Origin: Pseudomonadota bacterium
Lineage (GTDB): Bacteria; Pseudomonadota; Alphaproteobacteria; Rhizobiales; Xanthobacteraceae
Reading direction: 5' to 3'
Length of the DNA stretch: 6,040 nucleotides
Assembly: GCA_023392205.1 (NCBI GenBank)
Contig: JAEVZN010000390.1
Span: 1 to 6,040 of the forward strand
Position numbers and translations under genes: made by a program. Of this stretch, positions 1-5,821 are shown one piece after another (the stretch's first letter is position 1; each line of letters begins with the position of its first letter). A model generated the notes under the pieces. It was not told the origin of the DNA, ran no database searches, and saw only the letters and a program-made list of their open reading frames with translations.

Positions 1-38
1 GCGATGACGTGGACCTCAAGAAGATCATCATTCCCTGA
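1..38 (+). CDS. C-terminal end of an upstream gene (partial)
   Basis: Reading from base 3, the codons give DDVDLKKIIIP followed by TGA at 36-38. Third positions are mostly G or C, as in the clear genes of this window, which supports real coding sequence. Only 11 residues are visible, so no family can be assigned. The next genes encode an ABC importer without a binding protein, so a periplasmic substrate-binding protein is one reasonable guess for this gene. That guess rests on context alone. A strong hairpin follows 31 bases after the stop. Confidence 0.5.
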   Translation, partial: DDVDLKKIIIP

Positions 39-68
39 TGGCGGCGTAGTCCGGATGTCGTGAAAATT

Positions 69-93
69 CCGGCCCCGCCCGCTGCGGGGCCGG
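69..93 (+). terminator. GC-rich intergenic hairpin, terminator-like or mRNA-stabilising
   Basis: CCGGCCCCG at 69-77 is a perfect reverse complement of CGGGGCCGG at 85-93. C78 can also pair with G84, giving up to 10 bp around a 5-base loop. It lies 31 bases after the stop of the upstream gene and 62 bases before the start of the MetE-like gene. A short A-rich run (AAAATT) precedes it, but only TT follows, so it lacks the U tract of a canonical intrinsic terminator. It may be a weak terminator or an intercistronic stem that protects the upstream message. No convincing -35/-10 promoter is visible between it and the next gene. Confidence 0.45.
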
Positions 94-144
94 TTCAAGC
101 GGTCTCCGGTCCTGCCAACCGAAAAACAACAAACGAACGCGCGC

Positions 145-149
145 GAGGA
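145..149 (+). promoter_or_regulatory. Ribosome binding site that fixes the start of the MetE-like gene
   Basis: GAGGA lies 6 bases upstream of the ATG at 156. The same frame stays open upstream to a GTG at 60, but that start would put 32 extra codons across the GC hairpin and has no good ribosome binding site. The family-like sequence (HLVGSIG) begins shortly after the ATG at 156. Confidence 0.7.
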
Positions 150-155
150 CACGCC

Positions 156-1208
156 ATGGGGTCTGCGACAGAGCTTCCCGATTCTGCTCATCTTGTGGGG
201 AGCATCGGGCTCGACAGCGTCGACGAGATATTCCGCACCGTCGGCCGCAAACTCGGCCAGCGGCTCAAGCGGGTGCCCGATGGCGAAGTCGGGCCGCGCC
301 GGCTCTGGGCGAGCTTTCAATATCCGCTGCTGCGCGCGAGCCCCTTTCTGCGGCCCGACCCATCAGGCGCAGTGCGCGCGACGTCGAAATTCCCGCTGCT
401 GGCGCTGGCGGAGGGCGTGACCGCCGACCAGATCAGCTTCGGGGAACTCGGCTATGCACGCGAAGCGCGTGCCTCCTATCTCGATTTGCAGGCGGCCAAG
501 GCCCGTGGCGATTTCGCCGCCGATATGCGATTGCAGGTCTGCATGCCGACGCCGTTCGGAATCATCTATGCCTTCGGTAAGCCAAAGGATGTCGTCGAGA
601 TCGAGAAGGCTTACGAGCGGGCGATGATTGCCGAGGTCAAGGCGTTGTGCGATGCCATTCCGCATGAGCATCTCTGCATCCATTGGGATTTCTGCCACGA
701 AATGATCGCGCTCGACGGTCAGCCGCAGGACTGGTTCCCGCCGCAAGGCGCTTCGCAGCCGGAGATCATGGCGCGGATGCAACGCATTTGCGCGCCGATT
801 CCGGCCGATGTCGAACTCGGCATCCATATCTGCTATGGCGATTTCGGCGCCAAGCATTTCATCGAGCCGAAGGATGCCGCGCGCATGGTCGATGTCGCTA
901 ACGACATGGCCAAGGCTGTGGATCGCCATATCACCTACATCCATTTTCCGGTGCCGGTGGCGCGGACCGATACGGCCTATTTTGCGCCGTTCGCGGATCT
1001 AAAGCTCGATCCGCGCACGGAAATCTATCTCGGACTCGTGCACGTCGATGGCGGCGTGGACGGCGTGGTCGCGCGGGTGGAAACCGCCCGGCAATTCGTC
1101 CCGCAATTCGGCATCGCGACCGAATGCGGCATCGCCCGGGCGCGCAAGCCCGATCTCGTTCACCGTATTCTGGATACCTATGTCGGCGCATCCCGCAATC
1201 CGTCCTGA
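156..1208 (+). CDS. UROD/MetE-like superfamily protein (single-barrel methionine-synthase-like, putative Zn-dependent thiol alkyltransferase)
   Basis: This 350-residue protein resembles the C-terminal catalytic barrel of cobalamin-independent methionine synthase (MetE, about 750 residues) without the N-terminal half. The N-terminus HLVGSIG followed by VPDGEVGPRRLW is typical of short MetE-like proteins. By eye, H224-I-C226-Y matches the MetE zinc ligands H-x-C, and C324 in ATECGIARAR matches the last zinc cysteine of the MetE PDCGLKTR segment. CIHWDFCHE (174-182) occupies the place of the MetE I-Q-x-D-E-P strand. The third MetE ligand, a glutamate, appears to be H263 here. Epoxyalkane:coenzyme M transferase shares the H-x-C...C pattern, so zinc-activated transfer of an alkyl group to a thiol is plausible. 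True methionine synthesis is less likely in this catabolic-looking context. The ATG at 156 has a good ribosome binding site. The 3' end overlaps the ATPase gene by 29 bases. Family fairly sure; reaction unknown. Confidence 0.8.
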   Translation: MGSATELPDSAHLVGSIGLDSVDEIFRTVGRKLGQRLKRVPDGEVGPRRLWASFQYPLLRASPFLRPDPSGAVRATSKFPLLALAEGVTADQISFGELGYAREARASYLDLQAAKARGDFAADMRLQVCMPTPFGIIYAFGKPKDVVEIEKAYERAMIAEVKALCDAIPHEHLCIHWDFCHEMIALDGQPQDWFPPQGASQPEIMARMQRICAPIPADVELGIHICYGDFGAKHFIEPKDAARMVDVANDMAKAVDRHITYIHFPVPVARTDTAYFAPFADLKLDPRTEIYLGLVHVDGGVDGVVARVETARQFVPQFGIATECGIARARKPDLVHRILDTYVGASRNPS

Positions 1209-2001
1209 CAAGCCCGATCAGGATTCCTCACTGTCCGGCGCTCCGGCGCTGATCGCGTTCGAGATGGTCGACCTGACGCTCGGCGGCAGGCTCATTCTGA
1301 CTGGCATCGATGTTGCGATCCGCAAGGGCGAGTTCCTGTCCATCGTCGGTCCCTCGGGCTGCGGCAAGACTTCGCTTCTCAATCTCGCGGGCGGCCTGCT
1401 GATGCCGAGCAAGGGGCGTGTCCTCTACGCCGGCAATCCGGTGACAGGGCCCCGGCAGGACATCGCGATCGTCTTCCAGGATTACGGCAAGGCGCTGCTG
1501 CCGTGGCGCACGGCTTCGGGAAATATCGCGCTGGCGCTCGAGGCGATGGGCTATCCGCGCGAGAAGCGCGCCGGTCGCATTGCCGAATTGCTGGACCTGA
1601 TCGGATTGTCGGCGCATGCGGACAAGTTTCCGAACCAGCTGTCCGGGGGAATGCAGCAGCGGCTGCAGATCGCGCGGTGTCTGGCGCAGGACCCCGCCGT
1701 TCTGCTGATGGACGAGCCGTTCGGCGCGCTCGATGCGATGACACGGCAGGCCCTGCAGGACGAGGTGCTGGCGATTGCCGCGCGGACCGGCGCGACCGTG
1801 CTGTTCATTACCCACGATCTGGAAGAGGCAATCTATCTGGGCGACCGCGTCATTGCGATGCGCCCCAATCCGGGCTGTTTCGAAGTCTCCTTCGATATCG
1901 ACCTGCCGCGTCCGCGCGACCAGCTGAGCACGCGCGAGCGGCCGGAATTTCTCAAGCTCCGCCGCGAATTGTTCGACGTTATCAAGGATTCCGAGCATTG
2001 A
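1180..2001 (+). CDS. ABC transporter ATP-binding protein, NitT/TauT (SsuB/TauB-like) family
   Basis: This cytoplasmic ATPase of 273 residues energises the importer formed with the next two genes. All nucleotide-binding motifs are intact: Walker A GPSGCGKTS (57-65), Q-loop VFQ with Q100 followed by LLPWRT, signature LSGGMQQR (154-161), Walker B LLMDEPFGALD with D178 and E179, and the switch histidine H212 in FITHDLEEA. The LLPW segment after the Q-loop and the THDLEEAIYLGDR end are typical of the nitrate/sulfonate/taurine group. The start at ATG 1180 lies inside the MetE-like gene (29-base overlap), so translation is probably coupled. Starting at the later ATG 1264 would remove the first beta strand (IAFEMVDL), so 1180 is preferred, although its ribosome binding site is weak (GGA at 1172-1174). 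The frame also stays open further upstream within the MetE-like gene. The substrate cannot be inferred from the ATPase. Confidence 0.93.
   Translation: MSAHPAIRPDKPDQDSSLSGAPALIAFEMVDLTLGGRLILTGIDVAIRKGEFLSIVGPSGCGKTSLLNLAGGLLMPSKGRVLYAGNPVTGPRQDIAIVFQDYGKALLPWRTASGNIALALEAMGYPREKRAGRIAELLDLIGLSAHADKFPNQLSGGMQQRLQIARCLAQDPAVLLMDEPFGALDAMTRQALQDEVLAIAARTGATVLFITHDLEEAIYLGDRVIAMRPNPGCFEVSFDIDLPRPRDQLSTRERPEFLKLRRELFDVIKDSEH
1984..1988 (+). promoter_or_regulatory. Ribosome binding site supporting a TTG start for permease 1
   Basis: AAGGA lies 9 bases upstream of TTG at 1998, within the last codons of the ATPase gene. The TTG overlaps the ATPase stop as TTGA (1998-2001), the same geometry as the ATGA junction 770 bases downstream. 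No ATG gives a full-length permease here, so this site decides the start. Confidence 0.65.
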
Positions 2002-2774
2002 GCGAGAACGGCCGCAAATTCGACTGGCGCGGATTGGTGATCCCGGTCGGCCTGATCGCCGGCGCGGAGATCGCGGTGCGCCTGACCGGGTGGGAAAGTT
2101 CGCTGCTGGCCTCACCCAGTGCGATTGCCGCGGCGCTGGTCGAGGCGATGCTCGACGGCACCATCCTGCGCGCGACCTCGGCAACGCTTGCGACCTCGCT
2201 CGGTGGTCTGGCAATCGGTGCGTTTCTGGGACTGGTGTTTGGCATCCTGCTCGGACTGGTGCGGCCACTTGACCGCCTGATGGAATTCTCCATCGAAGCT
2301 TTCCGCCCGATCCCGCCGGTGGCGCTGATCCCGATCGCGCTTCTGGTATTCGGCTTCGGCTTCCGCATGGAGATCTCGATCGTCGCCTTTGCCGCGATAT
2401 GGCCGGTGCTGATCCTCACCCGCGCCGCGGTGGCGAATGTCGAGCCGCGCCTCCTAGAAGTGGCGCGCGCCCTGGGATTTGGCCTCGCCGCGCGGGTCTG
2501 GAAGATCGTGTTGCCCGCTGCCCTGCCGCGCATCTTTGTGGCCTTCAGGCTCGCCGCAGGAATCGCCCTGATTGTGGCCGTGACGGTCGAGATCGCCGCC
2601 AATCCGCTGGGTCTCGGCTACAACATGATGCTCGCGCAACAGACCCTGCGGCCCGAATTGATGCTGGCCTTGCTGGTCTGGCTCGGCATTGTCGGCTGGT
2701 CGTTCAACTATATTCTGGTGTGGTCGCAGAAGCGGCTGTTCGGTCCGGCGGCCATGGTGCGGATCGACCCATGA
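1998..2774 (+). CDS. ABC transporter permease 1, NitT/TauT (SsuC/TauC-like) family
   Basis: This inner-membrane permease has 258 residues, the usual length for SsuC-like proteins. It starts at TTG 1998, read as Met, in a 4-base TTGA overlap with the ATPase stop. Hydrophobic segments are visible at about 12-30, 66-88, 105-121, 125-145 and in the C-terminal third. FRPIPPVALIPIALLVFG (102-119) is characteristic of this family. The cytoplasmic EAA loop that docks on the ATPase begins at E154 (EVARALGFG) and runs through LPAALPRI. The gene ends in an ATGA overlap with permease 2, so the two are translated in step. It probably pairs with permease 2 as a heterodimer. Known family substrates include nitrate, sulfonates, taurine, pyrimidine thiamine precursors, phthalate and riboflavin; none can be chosen here. 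Confidence 0.92.
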   Translation: MSENGRKFDWRGLVIPVGLIAGAEIAVRLTGWESSLLASPSAIAAALVEAMLDGTILRATSATLATSLGGLAIGAFLGLVFGILLGLVRPLDRLMEFSIEAFRPIPPVALIPIALLVFGFGFRMEISIVAFAAIWPVLILTRAAVANVEPRLLEVARALGFGLAARVWKIVLPAALPRIFVAFRLAAGIALIVAVTVEIAANPLGLGYNMMLAQQTLRPELMLALLVWLGIVGWSFNYILVWSQKRLFGPAAMVRIDP

Positions 2775-3550
2775 GCATGTTGCCGCAACTCAACCGGATT
2801 TCCTGGCTGATCGCGAGTGTCGGCGTCTTCCTCCTGTTCATCGCGCTCTGGCATTTCATTGCGCAGGCCCGTCTGGTGTCGCCCGTGTTTCTGCCCGGTC
2901 CGGACCGCGCCTGGGATGCGCTGGTCTATGGACTGACCCAGGGCGATCTGAAGGCCAAGACACTCGCGACCGTGGAGCGCATGTTCTACGGCTGGCTGCT
3001 CGCCTCGCTCGCCGGCATTGTGATCGGCGCGATGATTGGCGTCTCGGCGACCGCGCGCGCCTATGCCGGGCCGACGCTGGAATTCCTGCGGCCGCTGCCC
3101 GCGTCGGCGATGATGCCGGTGGCGATTGCCATTCTCGGCCTGACCGACGCGATGGTGCTGGCGGTGATCGCCTTCGGTGCGCTGTGGCCGATGCTGCTTG
3201 CGACCGTGCATGGCTTTGCGGCGGTGGAGCCGCGGCTCTATCAGGTCAGCCGGGCGCTGGGGTTGTCGTACCGCGCGGTGATTTTCAAGATCGCTCTGCC
3301 GAGCGCCATGCCCGACATCCTATCCGGCATGCGGGTCGGGCTGACCATCGCGCTGATCCTCGCGGTGGTGGGCGAGATGCTGGCCAGCCGTCCGGGCCTC
3401 GGCCAGGCGATCCTCCTTGCCGCGCGCTCGTTCCAGTCCGCCGACCTCTATGCCGGCGTGATCCTGCTGGGCCTCATCGGCTATGTCAGTTCCACCCTGC
3501 TGACGCTCGTTGAAATGCGCGTGCTGCGCTGGCGCGCGGTGCCGCGCTAG
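2771..3550 (+). CDS. ABC transporter permease 2, NitT/TauT (SsuC/TauC-like) family
   Basis: This second inner-membrane permease has 259 residues. Its ATG overlaps the stop of permease 1 as ATGA (2771-2774). It has an N-terminal transmembrane helix at about 11-31, a LRPLPASAMMPVAIAILG segment equivalent to the RPIPP segment of permease 1, and an EAA loop near 158-184 (QVSRALGLSYRAV then LPSAMP). Further hydrophobic helices follow, including GLTIALILAVVGEMLA. It is clearly homologous to permease 1 but diverged, so it is not a recent tandem copy. Its own ribosome binding site is poor, which suggests dependence on translational coupling. The gene ends at TAG 3548-3550. The binding protein needed to complete the importer is not in this window. 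Confidence 0.92.
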   Translation: MSMLPQLNRISWLIASVGVFLLFIALWHFIAQARLVSPVFLPGPDRAWDALVYGLTQGDLKAKTLATVERMFYGWLLASLAGIVIGAMIGVSATARAYAGPTLEFLRPLPASAMMPVAIAILGLTDAMVLAVIAFGALWPMLLATVHGFAAVEPRLYQVSRALGLSYRAVIFKIALPSAMPDILSGMRVGLTIALILAVVGEMLASRPGLGQAILLAARSFQSADLYAGVILLGLIGYVSSTLLTLVEMRVLRWRAVPR

Positions 3551-3631
3551 GAGGCAACGAGCCGGGCGCGAACAGGCTCTGGCGCGTGCGCGCCGGATGG
3601 GGTTAATTGCCGCCCTTTTCCGGAATTGGAC

Positions 3632-4561
3632 ATGCAGGATTTCACGTCTCCTTCTTTCGCGATCCCGGCACCCTCCGCCACGGCCGACCTGACCATGCAG
3701 GACGGCGCGGTCATCCGGCTGCGCCGCTACGGCAAGCCAGGTGCGACCCGGCTTGTGCTGAGCCATGGCAACGGGCTCGCGATCAATCTCTATGCGCCGT
3801 TCTGGCTGCCGCTTGCGCGCGACTACGATCTCATTGTTTTCGACATGCGCAACCACGGTGAGAACCCGCTTCACACGGCTGAGGGGCATCACTGGGAATC
3901 CTTCTATTCCGATATCGAGGAGGTGTATGCGGGCATCGCCCGGCATTTCGGTCCGGCCAAAACCGTCGGTGCATTCCATTCACTGTCCTCGATCGCGGCA
4001 CTCCAGCACAGCCTGCGGCATCCGTACGGCAGGTGGGATGCGCTATGCCTGTTTGATCCGCCGATCATGCCGCCAAAGGGTCATCCCCTGCATGCCGTGG
4101 AAGATGCGGATATGGAAAAGCTGAGCGCCCGTGCGCTGCGGCGTCCGGACACCTACGACTCGCCGGATCAATTGGCCGCCCAGGTGCGCCGCCGCGATTC
4201 CTTTGCCGGCTGGGTCCCGGAGGGGCCGGATCTGTTTGCCCGCCATACCCTGCGTCAGATGCCCGACGGCCGATGGACTTTATGCTGTCCGCCCGCATTC
4301 GAGGCACGCGTCTTTGCCGAGAACAAGGATCTCACATTGTATCGCCGTCTCGCCGATGTGTCGGTGCCGCTCATGATTATTGCGGCCGATCCGGATACGC
4401 CGCACGCGAGCCCGGCCGCGGCCACGGCGAAGTCGGCGCATGACGAAATGGGCATCGATTATGCTATGGTGCCCGGCACCACGCATTTTCTTCAGATCGA
4501 GAAGCCGCAGATGTGCCGCGATCTGCTGAAGGGCTTTATGGCGCGGCACGGACTGCAATAA
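3632..4561 (+). CDS. Alpha/beta hydrolase with atypical nucleophile elbow
   Basis: This 309-residue protein has an alpha/beta-hydrolase fold and no signal peptide, so it is probably cytoplasmic. After an early beta hairpin comes the oxyanion segment LSHGNG (H45-G46-N47), then FDMRNHGENP. The nucleophile is probably S117 in GAFHSLSS, the acid D253 in IIAADPDTP, and the base H285 in GTTHFLQIEKP. The elbow reads F-H-S-L-S rather than G-x-S-x-G. The region between S117 and D253 (about 130-240) should form a cap over the active site. It could cleave an ester, a thioester or a carbon-carbon bond of a 1,3-diketone-like compound; the sequence does not decide. The ATG at 3632 is preferred over TTG 3626; the only ribosome binding site is a weak GGA. 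The gene lies 81 bases after permease 2 on the same strand and 36 bases before the thiolase, so it is probably in the same operon. Confidence 0.85.
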   Translation: MQDFTSPSFAIPAPSATADLTMQDGAVIRLRRYGKPGATRLVLSHGNGLAINLYAPFWLPLARDYDLIVFDMRNHGENPLHTAEGHHWESFYSDIEEVYAGIARHFGPAKTVGAFHSLSSIAALQHSLRHPYGRWDALCLFDPPIMPPKGHPLHAVEDADMEKLSARALRRPDTYDSPDQLAAQVRRRDSFAGWVPEGPDLFARHTLRQMPDGRWTLCCPPAFEARVFAENKDLTLYRRLADVSVPLMIIAADPDTPHASPAAATAKSAHDEMGIDYAMVPGTTHFLQIEKPQMCRDLLKGFMARHGLQ

Positions 4562-4597
4562 GATTTTCGTCCCCATTCAACAGACCGGTCCCACGTC

Positions 4598-5809
4598 ATG
4601 GCTGCATTGTCCGATCTCCGCATTCCCTATGGCGCCTATTGGTCGACGCCGTTCTCGCGCTGGCAGATGAGCCTGTCCGATCTGCACAGCATGAAGCTTG
4701 CAGCCGCAACGGCAGCGCAGGTTGCCAAGGACAAGCAATGGCCGATCGAGACGCTCGATCACGCGGTGCTCGGCATGACCGTGCCGCAGGAAAAGAGCTT
4801 CTGGGGTGCGCCCTGGGTCATGACCCTGATGGGCGTGCCGTTCGTCACCGGTCCGACGGTGTCGCAGGCCTGCGCCACCTCGGCGCGCGCACTGTCGGCG
4901 GCCGCGGGCGAGATCGCCGGCGGAGATGCCAGCGCGTCGATGGTCGTGACCTGCGATCGCACGTCGAACTCGCCGGTGGTGGTGCATCCCAACCCGCGCG
5001 GCGTGAGCGGCGCACCGGCGGTCGAGAACTGGATGCTCGACAATTTCAACGACGAGCCGACCGGGCATTTCGCCATGGTCGATACGGCGGAGAATTGCGC
5101 GCGCGACTGGCAGATCTCCACCGAGGAGCAGCACGATCTCGTGGCCCTGCGCTACGAGCAATATCGCGAGGCCCTGAAGGACGATTCCGCGTTCCTGCGC
5201 AGGTTCATGACACTGCCATATTCCGTGCCGGATCAGCGTTTCAAAAAGGAAGTCCGCACATTGAGCGGCGACGAAGGCATCCACGACACCACTCTGGAGG
5301 GGCTCAAGAAACTCAAGCCGGTGCGCGAGGGCGGGACCGTCACCTTCGGCGGGCAGACGCATCCGGCCGATGGCAATGCCGGGATGATCGTCACGCATGC
5401 GGATCGTGTAGCGGATTTCACGCGCGAGCCGGGTATCGACATCCGCATCCTCGGCTTCGGGCAATCGCGCGAACGGCATGCCTATATGCCGGCGGCGCCG
5501 GTCAAGGCGGCGCGGCGTGCGCTCGATGCGGCCGGGCTGCCGATCGACAGGATCGATGTGTTCAAGTCGCACAATCCTTTCGTTGTGAACGACATCGTGT
5601 TCGCGCGCGAGACCGGCATCGATGCGACGAAGATGAACAATATCGGCTGTTCGCTGGTGTTCGGACATCCGCAAGGCCCCACCGGTCTGCGCCTGATGAT
5701 CGAGATGATCGAGGAACTGGTCATGCGCGGCGGCGGCAACGGCCTGTTCCACGGCTGTGCGGCCGGTGACACCGCCATGGCAATGGTGCTGTCGGTGGAA
5801 AATCGCTGA
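4598..5809 (+). CDS. Thiolase family protein (acetyl-CoA acetyltransferase / 3-ketoacyl-CoA thiolase-like)
   Basis: This full-length thiolase of 403 residues makes or breaks a carbon-carbon bond next to a CoA thioester. The acyl-accepting cysteine is C92 in SQACATSARAL. N326 in SHNPFV takes the place of the NEAF asparagine. H357 lies in FGHPQGPTGLR, and the second catalytic cysteine is C387 in HGCAAGD. The spacing from N326 to H357 to C387 closely follows the classical biosynthetic thiolase (316, 348, 378). TAENCARDWQISTEEQ is a typical thiolase segment. The CoA-contacting GNASG-type loop instead reads GGQTHPADGNAG, so the acyl-CoA substrate may be unusual. STPFSRW near the N-terminus matches the usual RTPF segment and supports the ATG at 4598, although no purine-rich ribosome binding site precedes it. 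As the last gene of the plus-strand run it fits the final CoA-dependent cleavage step of a catabolic route; a biosynthetic direction cannot be excluded. Confidence 0.9.
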   Translation: MAALSDLRIPYGAYWSTPFSRWQMSLSDLHSMKLAAATAAQVAKDKQWPIETLDHAVLGMTVPQEKSFWGAPWVMTLMGVPFVTGPTVSQACATSARALSAAAGEIAGGDASASMVVTCDRTSNSPVVVHPNPRGVSGAPAVENWMLDNFNDEPTGHFAMVDTAENCARDWQISTEEQHDLVALRYEQYREALKDDSAFLRRFMTLPYSVPDQRFKKEVRTLSGDEGIHDTTLEGLKKLKPVREGGTVTFGGQTHPADGNAGMIVTHADRVADFTREPGIDIRILGFGQSRERHAYMPAAPVKAARRALDAAGLPIDRIDVFKSHNPFVVNDIVFARETGIDATKMNNIGCSLVFGHPQGPTGLRLMIEMIEELVMRGGGNGLFHGCAAGDTAMAMVLSVENR

Positions 5810-5821
5810 CCGGCGGTCAGC
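5805..5821. terminator. Bidirectional hairpin spanning both convergent stop codons
   Basis: GCTGACC (5805-5811) and GGTCAGC (5815-5821) form a perfect 7-bp stem with a GGC loop. The thiolase TGA (5807-5809) lies in the left arm and the minus-strand stop (TCA at 5817-5819) in the right arm. Neither side has a T run, so it is not a canonical intrinsic terminator, but its place between convergent genes suits a shared transcription end. Confidence 0.45.

Noticed and set aside
60..155. GTG start at 60 for the MetE-like gene
   Set aside because: It would translate the GC hairpin into low-complexity sequence and lacks a good ribosome binding site. The ATG at 156 has GAGGA at the right distance.
156..1208. 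Calling this gene metE (methionine synthase)
   Set aside because: It is half the length of MetE, appears to lack the glutamate zinc ligand, and sits in a transport/catabolic setting. Only superfamily membership is supported.
1228..2268. Long minus-strand open frame (346 codons) opposite the ATPase and permease 1
   Set aside because: It is antisense to clear ATPase motifs, is rich in Arg, Ala and Pro as expected from GC-rich shadow frames, and shows no recognisable domain.
3550..3631. GGAGG directly after the permease 2 stop, and short GC hairpins at 3559-3594, as signs of an extra small gene or terminator
   Set aside because: No start codon follows the GGAGG at a usable distance. The stems are only about 5 bp and have no T run, so neither a gene nor a terminator is supported.
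3320..3979. Minus-strand open frame across the permease 2/hydrolase gap
   Set aside because: It overlaps two well-supported plus-strand genes and has shadow-like composition. It does not explain the 81-base gap.
4577..5752. Minus-strand open frame (391 codons) opposite the thiolase
   Set aside because: The plus strand encodes a full-length thiolase with its catalytic residues intact. The antisense product is His/Arg-rich with no family resemblance.
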